DNA of 64,000 nt from Fragilaria crotonensis (taxonomy: Eukaryota; Bacillariophyta; Fragilariophyceae; Fragilariales; Fragilariaceae). The stretch covers positions 39,656-103,655 of the forward strand of contig JAKSYS010000154.1 in the NCBI GenBank assembly GCA_022925895.1. The letters run 5' to 3'. Position numbers and translations under genes: made by a program. Below, in pieces: positions 13,072-24,229 of this stretch. The notes below the pieces were generated by a model. That model made no database searches. It was not told where the DNA came from and saw only the letters and a list, made by a program, of their open reading frames with translations. The first letter of the stretch is position 1; each line of letters opens with the position of its first letter.

Positions 13072-14640
13072 TGGCTAAACTAGATTCATCATCATGGACT
13101 GAGCTTTTGCATGGTGCTTTGTCACAATGCTAAAAATATGTATCAATTTTACATGCTGCCATGTTGCTCATGATTGGGGGCAGTCAACCCACAAAACAAC
13201 TAAATGTTATCCACAAATTGATCACATTGTATACACCAATGCCACCACTTGCTTTATTGCAACACTAGGCTATGATCATGTGTTCAGAGCATCATTTCAC
13301 ACAACCACCAAGACTTCCATGTTCATTGCCAACATCAAGAGAATGAAACCATTGGTAATCATACAAAGCAATCAATTTTTTGCGTAGTAACTTAATGTGC
13401 AGTTTCTACGAAGGCTGGAGTTCTCAAATGTAATAATTTCCTTTTGGTGACTGCATGCTTCATTGCAAACAAATAGTACCTTTATACTGGCACTGGCAAT
13501 TTGCTTGACACTGAATTGGGTTACCAGCAGTACCAAATTATGCTACTAGTCAATGGTACATTGTTTAGTGTTGCAAAACACACATCCATCACATTGAAAA
13601 TAACTTCAAGAACATCTGTGTCCAGCAATGTCCCCAGTAGGATTTCTGGACCAGTATTAGTCACCAGGACATGCTTTTACACTTTGATGTTGAGTGAAAT
13701 TTGCAAGGACATCATGTTCTTCTTCATTTGGTCAGATAGCATGGAAAATTAATAACATCACATAGTAGGAAGTGCTCCTAGTAGGAGCTTTTCATGACTG
13801 GAAAGTCTATAAAAGGAACAAGCTTTCACATAACTGAAAGGAGGTGTAGTAGAGTTAACAACTCATTGCATGTCATGGCTGTCTATTTGTTGCATACCTA
13901 CTATTGTGACCAGGCTGTGTTATTTCACATTAATAGCACCCAAAGAGCTTATTCATGAGTTTCTAGATTTCTTCCAAGGCAGAATTTTACATCGATGAAT
14001 TCATTCAGAAGTAATTTTACAGTGCATAGTGCAGTCAGACCTACATGGAGCTTTCTGATATACTGATCATGAGTACATTGATGCTGATTTCATAAATTTA
14101 TTCAGTGCTACTATCATGATCAAGCAAATGCGTTTTTTTCTGCCACAAACAACTGCTCATAATCCCTTAAATCCCACACTTAACTATCAATTTCTGCTGA
14201 TGGGATTTGATGGTTTCTCTGATGATGATGATATTGCCATGCTGATCATGAATATGCACATAACAATTGCGTTGGAGTGTTAGTACTAGAGTGCACTCCA
14301 CACCATTCATTGACTTGGAAGTTTTCATTTGAGACATTCAATCATACAATGTATGTAAGTATGTACAAAATCAATCCCATCAATCAGCACATACCAGTCA
14401 ATGACAAGGTACAGTATGCCAAGAACATCAGTTCAAGCCCACTTAAATGTTAAGTTCAATAAAAGAGTACTTGGCCTTTTTATGTTTGTGGCTCAATTGT
14501 TCAAGTTCCTTTCAGGTTTGATTGGAATGGTCCAACCGACATCATAGCTATTCATGGTCAACACAACAGCTATTGTAGCTCAAACACCACAGCCCGAAGC
14601 TATTGGATGTCAAGATGTCAAGTACCAGGTACACTGACTG
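13072..14640. repeat. CpG-depleted AT-rich block, no intact gene
   Basis: Read by eye, roughly 1560 bp contain only about seven CG dinucleotides, in sharp contrast to flanking sequence. Short open frames (13127-13387, 13501-13752) show no recognisable domain. The composition resembles an old methylated repeat that has lost CpG by deamination (inference). A similar block lies at 51925-53220. Confidence 0.6.
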
Positions 14641-15256
14641 GATAGCACAGCAACACTCTAACAACGTACACGAGTCTCCTTTTATCTAATTGAAAAGTGG
14701 AGTCTACAGTACTGGAGTACGAGTACCGACACCGTGACGGACAGTTCCGGTTCGTTGTATTCGAGTACAAGTACTACCGGTAGCTAGTAGGTCTGGTACA
14801 TACCTCCTATGGTATGTACGTACTGCGAGTGCTGTATCTGGTGTATGGCACTGGCAGGAATATCGTGGAGCCAGTATTGGGAAAGGTCGGCCTGTGCGTT
14901 TCGCAACGTGAGAAAATAAAGGATGCCGGACAGACCACGAAATTGTATAGACTTTCTTATACTTTTTGTCGAGGCTCCTGGTATGACATACCTGGTACTA
15001 GTACTTGTACGTATGCATAGTATGCATGATCCGAGACTCCGAGTATCATGCAATTGTGCTCGGAGTATTGTCCATCGTGCATCGTGCAGTACCGACAACT
15101 GGTACCGTACGAGATCACCGTCATCCGAAACGTGTCAGACGACGAACCTTCCAATGAATGATGATGCGAGGCACCTTGAGTTGTGGTCAGCCGTCGACCT
15201 TCTGACATTCTAATTGATTGGCTTAGCAAGGATCAGACCCTGACACTCTTTCGACC

Positions 15257-17548
15257 ATGTCTTCTGAAGGCGACGATGAGTATGCGTACGCCAAGAAACT
15301 GGTAGTGCGAGCGTCTGAGCGCAAAGCCCTGTTGGGATCAACTGAAAATGCTGATGGCAGTCATCCTGTTGTTGGTGCTGATTTTTCGCATCTGCCGTTG
15401 AAGCCAGATCACTTACAGCGCCCTTGTTGGTCATGTCCTGATGGGACAATTTATCTCGAAGCATTTCATGATTTATATACTCAAGCCTATGATTTTTTGG
15501 TGGCTATTGCAGAGCCTGTTGCAAGGCCAGAATTCGTTCATCAATACACGTTGACACCATATTCCCTCTACGCCGCTGTAGCGACCAATATTGACACCGA
15601 CCGCATCATTATGGTTCTCGATAAATTGTCGAAGAATAAGCTTCCAAAAGAGGTCATTAAATTTGTCCGTGATTGCACTCAGAAGTATGGCAAGGCAAAA
15701 TTAGTGCTAAAGCACAATAAGTTCCACGTTGAGAGTGAATACCCTCAAGTCTTGAGGGAACTGTTGCGAGATCCCGTGATTGCCCAAGCCCGAATCAAAG
15801 AGACCTCTGGGAGCATGGACGAACATGGCTTCTTGGTGCAGGGGAAAGCAGAGGAAATGAAAGAGAATCTTCATAACTTGGAGGAAGAAGAAGATTCCGA
15901 CGACGACGAGGATGAAGCGGCTGTTAAGAAGCCAACTACGGTTGTGAGCTTCCAAATCAAGAGTGAGGCGGTTGAGAAGGTAAAGCGTCAAGCGATAGAA
16001 TTGGACTATCCGCTCATGGAGGAATATGATTTCCGAAACGATAGCACCAATCCAAACGTGCACCAGTTTGATCTCAAGCCACACACACGAATTCGACGTT
16101 ACCAAGAAAGGTCCCTGGCAAAGATGTTTGGTAATGGCCGCGCACGATCTGGAATTATTGTTCTTCCTTGCGGAGCTGGAAAGACTTTGACTGGCGTGAC
16201 AGCGGCGCAAACCATAAAGAAGTCATGTGTCGCGTTATGTACCAACGCGGTGTCAGTGCTGCAGTGGAAGTATCAGTTTCAGCTTTGGACCAACATCCCA
16301 GATGATCGAATCTGTGTCTTCACAAGCGACCGGAAAGACCCTATTCATGCGGAAGCATGTGTACTGATCACCACTTACACGATGGTTTCTTTCAGTGGCA
16401 AGCGCTCTGATAAATCTCAGGAAGTCATGGACGTCATTACTGGCAGAGAGTGGGGGTTACTCTTGATGGACGAAGTCCATGTGGTTCCAGCCAAAATGTT
16501 TCGCCGTGTTGTCGGTTCAGTGAAAGCGCACTGTCGACTGGGCTTGACTGCCACATTGGTGCGAGAGGACGATTTGATTTCTGATCTCAACTTTTTAATT
16601 GGACCAAAGCTGTACGAGGCTAATTGGATGGATTTGACAGCACAGGGATATCTGGCCAACGTGCAATGTGTCGAGGTTTGGTGCCCCATGACTGGACCTT
16701 TCATGAAGGAATACCTTAGCGCCTCCAACGCTCGTCTCAAGCAGTCGTTATACATCATGAACCCATCCAAACTTCGAGCAACAGAGTTTCTGGTACGCTT
16801 CCACGAAGAGCGCGGAGACAAGATTATTGTCTTTTCCGATTTGGTCTTTTCGCTCAAGCTTTACGCCGAAATGCTTTAGAAGCCGCTTATTTTCGGAAAT
16901 ACACCAGAGCGAGAACGCCAAGCCATTCTGGGTACCTTTCGAACAAATGATGCCTTGCGCACAATATGCATATCCAAGGTTGGAGACACGTCAATTGATC
17001 TGCCAGAGGCTAATGTCATCATTCAAGTGTCTTCCCACTTTGGGTCACGCCGTCAAGAAGCGCAGCGTTTGGGTCGTATTCTACGCCCAAAATCCTTCAC
17101 TGCTCGTGATGGGACAAATCGATCGTCGTTCAACGCCTTTTTCTACACGCTTGTTAGCAGTGACACACAAGAAATGTACTACAGTGCGAAGCGTCAACAG
17201 TACCTTATTGATCAAGGATATACCTTCAAGATTGTTACCAATCTTTGCGAAAAGGCTGACGAGCTGGCCAAATCCGAGAACTATGCCTATTCTACCCCTC
17301 AGCACGACTTGAAACTGTTGCGCCAAGTCATGAGCTCAGAAACGGACATGGAGAAGGACCAACGAGACGAAGATACAGCCATTCGTAAGAACAATGCCGA
17401 CGGAGCAGCGCTAGCTGATGCAGGCGGCGTCAAGAGGAGTTCGGGGGTCGCAATGTCCTCTCTCAGTGGCGGCAGCGGTATGCGTTACAGAGAAGTGGGC
17501 GGGAGTACAAAGAGGCACCCCATGTTTCAGAAGAGACTGCGGAAGTAG
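15257..17548 (+). CDS. ERCC3: TFIIH DNA translocase/helicase XPB (ERCC3), one internal in-frame TAG
   Basis: XPB is the SF2 ATPase of TFIIH that opens promoter DNA and acts in nucleotide excision repair. The 764-codon frame (human protein 782 aa) has the N-terminal XPB damage-recognition-like domain (about residues 50-165), an acidic linker, motif I LPCGAGKT (303-310), DEVH box (405-408), GLTATLVRED including the RED motif, and in the C-terminal RecA domain ISKVGDTSIDLPEAN and RRQEAQRLGRILR. Codon 541 (16877-16879) is TAG, directly before KPLIFGNTPERERQA; the frame is the same on both sides and homology is uninterrupted. Nearby genes also end in TAG, so general TAG reassignment is not supported. 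Start chosen at the first ATG, with no upstream in-frame homology. Base-call error, allele-specific nonsense mutation or readthrough are possible. Confidence 0.93.
16877..16879 (+). other. In-frame TAG inside XPB
   Basis: ATG CTT TAG AAG CCG: the position corresponds to the residue between conserved L and KP in the second RecA domain (human RLNKPYIYG). A single base change from AAG, CAG or GAG would explain it. No intron with plausible GT-AG borders spans it. Confidence 0.9.
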
Positions 17549-18193
17549 ATGTTTGCAACAATTCTACTACTAGTAGTGCCGTTCATGCACTTCTAGTGCG
17601 CTACAGCACCAGAAGGAAATGTGCCCAACATTCGCTTCGATGGAGTATACCTACTAGTACGCTACAGCAACAGAAGGAATGTGCCCAACATTCGCTTCGA
17701 TAGAGTATACCCATGTCTGTATCGCATGTTTCTAGAGTGTTATTGGTACCTGGTTGCAACATTTTAAGCCGAAAGAACGGACCACCTCTCAACACAGGCA
17801 AGACTATACCAGTGTCGTATTGTACCATGTATCATATATCATATATATAATATATATGATACAATACCCTGGGCGCCGAGCACAGGATGTCTGCTATATA
17901 CTCCAGTACTGAGTACTATCATACAAGTACAATACTTGTATGAACATACAAGTAGTTTGTACCAGGTACATTGTAGTATCATACTCAGAGTACTAGAGTA
18001 CTGCATGTATTGGTACCAACGTGCAGACGACAGACCGTTGAAAATGTGATTTTGTCGAGAGACGGGCGGACGTTCCACTGAATTTTTCCACATCTCAAAT
18101 CTCTCATCGATCAAATGGATCCTCGACTTCCAAGTGTCAAAAACGGATCATCGCTCTTGAGATTGTTGTTCAATTCATATCCCCCCAACGACA
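17549..18193. repeat. Intergenic region with 61-bp tandem duplication and AT palindrome
   Basis: Two copies of a ~61-bp unit starting CGCTACAGCA and containing GTGCCCAACATTCGCTTCGA lie at 17599-17659 and 17660-17717. A long ATATAT-rich palindrome bounded by GTATCAT/ATGATAC spans roughly 17829-17862. The rest is GTAC-rich low-complexity sequence. The region holds the 3' end of XPB and the upstream region of the Got1-like gene. Confidence 0.7.
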
Positions 18194-19191
18194 ATGGCGC
18201 GATCGTCGACTATGCTTATTATCATCCTCCTTCTGAAGACGTCAATAGCGCACGAGTTTCGTGTTCACTCAAAGGCGCTCTCGAGAAATAGCGGTTTCCT
18301 GAGTTCCGCCTTGGAAAATGACGACCATTTGTTCTCATCAACGGCATTCCAAGTTCGAGGAGGCAGCGATTACTATCGTGGTGATGAACCCGAAGAGAAG
18401 GATCTGTACGATGATCCTTATGGTAGAGACACTCGGTATTCATCTGATCGGTACGGAAGTGACGATCCAGCGAGGTCTTACCAAGATGACGATCGATATG
18501 GCGGTGACTACGACGACCGAGACTACCGAGATTCTGACAAGGTGAGCCGAGTGAGTCGCTGCTGTCCGACAGAGCGATAGAAACATGACTGACACTGCTC
18601 CGTTTATCCTTCATGGTCCTGTTATAGCGGTCCTCCTCGCCATCAATTCCAAATTTACCCAACATTATAAAGAACGGAGATCGACGAATTGGCCTGGCCT
18701 TGTTGGGATCTGGTACAGTGTTCACCATGTTGGGCATTTCTCTCTTTTTCAATAAATCCCTGATGCGACTTGGCAACTTGCTGTTTATTGGTGGTGTCCC
18801 CATGACGATTGGCCCGGGTCGGACTGCAGGTTATTTTTTCCAACCCAAGAAATCTCGGGCAACCGCCTGTTTGGCACTCGGAATATTCCTGGTCTTCATC
18901 GGCAGTCCTGTCTTTGGAATCATCCTGGAAATATTTGGTGTATTGAATCTTTTTGGGAACATGTTTCCCCTTGTCGCCGTAGTTATGAAGCAGATGCCAG
19001 TAGTGGGGGCATTGTTTGGTAATGGCGGAGGAGGCAATCGTCGGGCGGCGCGTTCGACCCAGGACGACGAGCGATACGATGATGATCACCGTGACGAGTA
19101 CCGATACGATGATGACCAATACGGTCGAGGAAGCAGCAGGAGCAGATCATCCGATGCTGACGAGCGAACCGCTGATGGGCGATACTATTAG
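18194..19191 (+). CDS. Got1/Sft2-like vesicle transport membrane protein with signal peptide and acidic tails, one intron
   Basis: Got1 proteins are small four-TM proteins of ER/Golgi vesicle traffic. Exon 1 is 18194-18541 and exon 2 is 18628-19191; the 86-bp intron has donor AAG|GTGAGC and acceptor TATAG|CGG (phase 0). The 303-aa product has a hydrophobic N-terminal signal-like segment (MARSSTMLIIILLLKTSIAH), a ~95-residue Asp/Tyr/Arg-rich stretch with DDRYG-type repeats, then the Got1 core: RRIGLALLGSGTVFTMLGI, FFNKSLMRLGNLLFIGGVP, an FF-x-KK-S-R loop, and hydrophobic segments ending in MKQMPVVGALFG. The C-terminus returns to a D/Y/R-rich tail. Ordinary Got1 proteins are ~140 aa, so the two charged tails and the leader are unusual. 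Without splicing the first frame stops within the intron. Confidence 0.85.
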
Positions 19192-19595
19192 TGAACTGTC
19201 CTTGGGACCGTGTATTGTACTAGAGTCGTACATTACCTGGTACCAGCGTGCTGTCTTTCGCGATGTGATCACAGGTTTACGCAGATATATCGATATATCA
19301 GATCCTACGACGTAAGACATAACAGACTTCGAACAAAATGACCGGAAAGGAATTGTTGTGATTGGCCAATTCTGAAATTGACATTTTCTACAATGGATCT
19401 CATATGGGATTCAGCTTAAGTAACTTTGCCATCCGAAATGTTTCAGTAATACGTAGGTTTGCATTGCCCCATATCGAAATCGAACGCGCGCCTGTCCCAA
19501 CCACAAAATCTGGTCCTCGACTCCCCGAAAGGCACCTCTAATCACATCGCACGAAATTGTAGTTTGCTGGGAAAGGATCCAGTTCTAGCACTTGA
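19192..19595. other. Intergenic, 5' region of the LRR gene
   Basis: No gene, RNA or clear repeat seen. It begins with a short GTAC-rich patch and becomes more ordinary in composition toward the LRR start codon. Confidence 0.6.
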
Positions 19596-21449
19596 ATGAC
19601 AACCTTGCCTAGCTCAGTGAGGATTGATGTCCCTCGCGGCTACCCACATGTTTCTTTGCATTCCGAAGACTTCATTGCTGAAGGAAATGAGCAGAACGCC
19701 ACTGATGAAGACAAGGAAACCACAGTCAGTCACACTTCTAGTCCCAGTTCTATCCCAAACTCAAACTCTGACGCCGAGAGCGGTGCGGCAATCTCCTATT
19801 CAATCAATGTACCTTTCGTAACATCAAACGAACGTTTCCATGATCATGGTCTGCCGGGGTCGACGGATCCTCTTGAAGCAGACGTTACTCCCGTTTCTGT
19901 AACAGTTTGCGTATCGCCAAGCACAACAGCTGGTGGATCTTCTGCCGATTCCACAGCGGAATTTTCGCCGGATAGAATTTTCCGTCGCAATTCTTGGCAT
20001 CGACCAGTTTCCTGTCGGCGACATTACCACTTTTTGGCACTCCTTTACACTTTCGGAGCCGTCGCGCTTATTGCCTTGATCGTTCTTCTCACCACTTTCT
20101 TTGTGAATCGAAGTACTACGGGCCAGCCTATTGCTCATCCTGCCGCGGATCCCACAACAGATCCTACTGCACCCTCTATTGAAATGCAAAACCAGCTCTT
20201 CCTGCGTCTTCGCAGGACATTCCGACAGTATTCCGACCCTTCCACCTTTCTTGTTCCAGACTCACCACAGTCTCGCGCTCTTACTTGGTTTTGGACCTTT
20301 TCACAGGATCCGACTTTATGGGAAGAAGAGGAGCACACGTCTCGCTTGATTCAGCGCTACGCTCTTATCATCCTAACCTTCTCGTGCAGCGGCGATGCCT
20401 GGTTCAATGTTGACATGCTTGATACAATCGCCTCTCAACACGAATGCACTTGGGCGTACGTCACGTGCGATCAAAATAACAATGTCACCGGCATTGACCT
20501 GAAAACGAAGGATTTGACCGGTTCCCTCCCAGAAGAAATCGGAGCTCTGACGAATTTGCGCTTCCTTCGTGCAGCTGGCAATCGGCTGGAAGGGAACTTG
20601 CTACCCTTGTCCGTCTACGGAAAATTGTCTGAATTGGAGGAACTCATACTCAGTGTCAACGCTATTTCATCTTCGATTCCAACTGAGATTGGGCTGCTCT
20701 CTGACTCGCTGATCAAACTCGATTTCGCTGTCAACTTCATCACCGGGAAAATCCCAGAGGAGCTCAAGCTCCTCTCGAAGCTCAGATTCATCGACGTGAG
20801 TTCAAATTACGAGCTTGGCGGGAGAATTTTCGACTTTATCCCCTTTTGGCCAAACCTGAAAGAGCTATACGTCGGACAGACCAAATTCACAGGATCCTTG
20901 GCCCCAGGGACAATCGAACTGCACATGACAAATCTCATCGGTCTAGATGTCCGAACCCTGCCACAATATCCTACCATTCCCACAACTATTGGTCTCCTGA
21001 CAAACTTGAGCCAATTGCGATTTGGTAGTTGGTCGGACGCGCTGTCTCCTATGCAGGGAACAATCCCCACCGAGATAGGACTTCTGCAGCGCCTCACATC
21101 ATTGGTGATTGGAGAGTCGCATATCACCGGTACCATTCCTACCGAGGTTGGTTTAATATTGAATATGACAATGTTTGTGGTGGTCAACAGTCAGCTCTCC
21201 TCCACCATTCCCTCGGAGATGATCGTACTCTCTAACCTACGTGAGTTAGTTGTGGCCGGAAATCACCTTTCTGGCACTATTCCCTCGGAGCTGGGACTCC
21301 TCTCCAATTTGAACGCTATTTTCATCGAGCGTAATGAACTCATGGTCGTTCCTAACGAGTTATGCCATCCTGGTTTGGAAGTTTCCTACAGTTGCGATCA
21401 AGTTTGTACTTGTTGTCTTGCTGTTTGTATTGCAGTTCCTGGATTGTAA
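19596..21449 (+). CDS. Single-pass membrane protein with extracellular leucine-rich repeats
   Basis: 617 aa, uninterrupted. Residues 1-145 are Ser/Thr/Asp-rich and probably cytoplasmic; a transmembrane helix follows (FLALLYTFGAVALIALIVLL, about 147-168), then a Pro/Thr linker. A cysteine-bearing cap (CSGDAWFN ... ECTWAYVTCD) precedes about ten plant-type LRRs such as LTGSLPEEIGALTNLRFL and ITGTIPTEVGLILNMTM. The C-terminus has a Cys-rich cap (CHPGLEVSYSCDQVCTCC) and a short hydrophobic end. There is no kinase domain. Such type II LRR proteins are abundant in diatoms and are thought to sense surface or cell-contact cues (family-level inference); ligand unknown. It converges with the E2 gene. 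Confidence 0.85.
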   Translation: MTTLPSSVRIDVPRGYPHVSLHSEDFIAEGNEQNATDEDKETTVSHTSSPSSIPNSNSDAESGAAISYSINVPFVTSNERFHDHGLPGSTDPLEADVTPVSVTVCVSPSTTAGGSSADSTAEFSPDRIFRRNSWHRPVSCRRHYHFLALLYTFGAVALIALIVLLTTFFVNRSTTGQPIAHPAADPTTDPTAPSIEMQNQLFLRLRRTFRQYSDPSTFLVPDSPQSRALTWFWTFSQDPTLWEEEEHTSRLIQRYALIILTFSCSGDAWFNVDMLDTIASQHECTWAYVTCDQNNNVTGIDLKTKDLTGSLPEEIGALTNLRFLRAAGNRLEGNLLPLSVYGKLSELEELILSVNAISSSIPTEIGLLSDSLIKLDFAVNFITGKIPEELKLLSKLRFIDVSSNYELGGRIFDFIPFWPNLKELYVGQTKFTGSLAPGTIELHMTNLIGLDVRTLPQYPTIPTTIGLLTNLSQLRFGSWSDALSPMQGTIPTEIGLLQRLTSLVIGESHITGTIPTEVGLILNMTMFVVVNSQLSSTIPSEMIVLSNLRELVVAGNHLSGTIPSELGLLSNLNAIFIERNELMVVPNELCHPGLEVSYSCDQVCTCCLAVCIAVPGL

Positions 21450-21836
21450 GACACCCGACACACTCGTTTCAGATTCTTTTCTTCACAACGTAATACATAC
21501 ACCGGGTGAATTAAGCACACACCACACAACACATTTATCGGCATTCCCGAGAACTCAAGGGGCGAATCACAGGGCTGCAACTGTGGGACACAAATGCTCA
21601 TCCAGGCTCACATTACATCCATAACACACCGCACACCGCCCACCGCCATCTTCTCCTGCTGGAGTTGTCCACAAGGGCAGCAATCACATGCATCAAATCC
21701 GAATCAGCATTAGTTCAAAGAAATTATATGCATATGTCTGTCTTCTCTGCGTGCATGAATGTAGCAAGTCTAAAACGGTTATGATATCTACTTAGTTCGT
21801 GGGAGTCGCTCTTGCCCAGGCATTACTGTCATTTAT
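21450..21836. other. Convergent 3' intergenic region (LRR / PDH E2)
   Basis: 387 bp between two convergent stops, with short A/C-rich tracts (ACACACCACACAACAC) but no recognisable gene or repeat. Confidence 0.6.
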
Positions 21837-24229
21837 TCACGCAAGCCTGGAGAGCTGATTCTCCATAATATCGGCCAGAGTTTTCAAGAACAAGGCAGCA
21901 TCTGACCCATAGATTTGACGGTGATCGCACGTGAGAGTGACCTTCATCTTTTTCACCTTCTTCATGCCAAGAACCGCTGCATAGCATGGGACAATAAATT
22001 CTTGAGTTCCTCCAATGGCAAGGATAGCCCCGGTCCCGGCAGGGAGAATGGCACCGAAATCGGTGACACCAAACATACCCATGTTGGAGATGGTGAACGT
22101 TCCAGAGTTGTATTCATCGGGTGCCAGACCTCCTGTCTTGGCCTTGCCGACGAGTTCTTTCCAGTTCTCGCCGAGCTCCAACATGCTTCTCTCGTTGGCG
22201 TACTTGAGAACCGGAGTGATGAGACCACCTTCGATAGCAACTGCCATGGCAATGTTAATGTCTTTGTTGTACCTGATTCCGGGAGCACCGCCCTGTTCGT
22301 CGTATGAACTATTGATGAGGGGGTGTTTCTCAATGGCAAGAGCAACGGCCTTGGCGAGCATGGCTGATACTGTGACGCCGCTAGGCTTGAGTTTTTGGTA
22401 AAGATTGTCAAAGTTGTCCATTTCAATTTCGCGGCTGACGCGGAATTCCGGGATCGACAGGGTGGCCATCATGTTGTTGCTCACGGCTCGTTGCATTCCA
22501 GTGAATGGAACAAAACCGGTTGGAAGTTCAACGGATGGAGAGCCAGCAGACACGGGAGCTTTCTTGCGTTCCGGTTCCTTTTGGCCGGATGCGATCAGAA
22601 CATCATCCTTTGTGACACGGCCGAATTCTCCAGTTCCCTTGATTTTTGAAATGTCAAGCTTGGCCTTCTTGGCCAAGGCTCGAGCCGTGGGAGTTGCAGC
22701 CACGACGCCGGCAGCTGGAGTCCAGGCAGGGCTGGCAGCTGCGGCCGCAGCCGCTTTTTTGGGTGGAGCGGACTTGGCAGCCGCGCCAGATGATGAAAAG
22801 GCCTCGACATCTCCGGCTGTGATTCGTCCGTCAGGACCAGTTCCTGCAACGAGACTAATGTCAAGACCGAGTTCCTCGGCTCGCTTCTTTGCCAACGGAG
22901 ATGCCACGACGCGTTCTCCCGTGGCAGCAGCGGATGCACCAGCAGCAGCTTTTGGCGCAGCGGCCTTGGGAGCAGCCGCAGCTGGGACAGCTGCCACAAC
23001 GGCAACGGCAGGAGGAGCAGCACCGGAAAGAGTAGCAGCGTAGGCTTGAAGGGCTGGGATGTCCGCCTCGTTTTCGGCGATCAATGCGACAGGGGCACCA
23101 ACAGCGCCGACTTCGCCTTCTCCGGTAATGATAGCAGCCAAGAATCCGTCTTCAAAGGCTTCGACATCCATGTCAGCCTTGTCACTCTCCACGACCATAA
23201 TGGCTTCGCCTGCCGAAATCGCATCACCCTCCGCCTTGAGCCAAGAAACTACCTTACCCTCCTTCATGGTTGACGAAAGGGCAGGCATGTCGATTTGGCT
23301 GAAAGGCACCTCTGGTGCGGCGGCCGATGCACCTAAAGCAGAATCGACAGTGGTTGGTACAAAGGGTGGTGATGATGAAGATGATAATGACGATAATGAT
23401 GATTGAGACTTGTAGGTCTCAAGATCCTGCTCAGTTGCGACGAAAACGCCAACTGGAGCACCAACGTCAGCTGTGGAACCGGCGTCGACAAGAATCTCAG
23501 CGAGATATCCATCTTCGAATGCCTCGACGTCCATGTCGGCCTTGTCACTCTCCACCACCATAATTACTTGACCAGTTTCACAGAAATCGCCTACATTTTT
23601 GAGCCATTCAACCACTTTGCCCTCACTCATGGTCGAAGACAGGGCAGGCATGAATATTTGTGTTTGAGGTACAAGAGACTCACCTGAAGAAGGAGGCGTA
23701 GCGGCAGCGGAAGAAATCTCTGCAGCAACCGCCGGCACTGGAGCAGCGCCATTTCCTCCATTGTAGTTGGCAATGACACTGTCAATCTCCTCCTCGAGTG
23801 CCGAGACCAGTGCAACCACGTCTCCGACAGTGGCCGATTCCCCTCACCGGTGAGGATTTTTGCCAAATATCCGTCTTCGAATGCCTCCACGTCCATATCG
23901 GCCTTGTCACTCTCAACGACCATGATGGCTTCACCAGCCTCAATTGCATCTCCTTCGCTCTTGAGCCACGAGACGACGCGTCCTTCCTTCATGGTGGATG
24001 ACAGAGCCGGCATGGTGATTTTGATGGCCTCTGCACAGAGTTGAGTGGACGAGACTGGGGTACTGTGGGAGGTCTGGAGTGTCGACGACTGACCTATCCT
24101 TTGGCTCATGGTCGACGACGCGGAAGAAGGCGACGGAACAATTGCAAAACTTGCGGCGGGTGTTGCCGTGCTCAAGACGGCAACAACTGCTGTAGCAGCA
24201 ATGAGACGGGCGCCGTTGATAAATATCAT
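21837..24229 (-). CDS. Plastid pyruvate dehydrogenase E2 (dihydrolipoamide acetyltransferase), three lipoyl domains, two PSBDs, one frameshift
   Basis: E2 transfers acetyl from lipoyl arms to CoA, feeding plastid fatty-acid synthesis. The start ATG at 24229 gives a signal peptide plus AASFAIVP, the ASAFAP-type plastid motif. Three lipoyl domains each carry ESDKADMDVEAFEDG with the lipoylated Lys (first at residue 109). Two consecutive E1/E3-binding domains follow: VVASPLAKKRAEELGLDIS...GPDGRIT and ATPTARALAKKAKLDIS...GEFGRVT. The catalytic domain ends with CDHRQIYGSDAALFLKTLAD, the DHRxIYG form typical of plastid E2. The frame breaks at 23840-23843 (CCCC on the + strand) inside GEGESATVGDVVALV of lipoyl domain 1; one extra base restores ~797 aa. 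Ala/Ser-rich linkers separate the domains. Divergent from fabZ across ~730 bp, compatible with shared regulation. Confidence 0.93.
23840..23843 (-). other. Frameshift in PDH E2 at a G4 run (minus strand)
   Basis: On the coding strand GGTGAGGGGAATCGG reads GEGNRPL, a dead-end frame, while the next frame reads ESATVGDVVALVSALE, the expected lipoyl-domain end. One more G (G5) reconnects them. The sequence context AGGGGA is the same as in both midasin frameshifts. Confidence 0.88.

Larger units (their letters stand above)
12578..15010. repeat. Exact 33-bp direct repeat pair bracketing a CpG-poor block
   Basis: The same 33 bases, beginning CTGGTATGACATACCTGGTA, occur at 12578-12610 and 14978-15010. 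Between them lies the CpG-depleted block 13072-14640. The pair may be copies of a dispersed intergenic motif or traces of a segmental duplication; it is too distant from the block edges to be a target-site duplication. Confidence 0.7.

Noticed and set aside
16870-16960. Intron or alternative genetic code to explain the TAG in XPB
   Set aside because: No GT-AG pair fits around it, homology continues base to base, and TAG is used as a normal stop in midasin.
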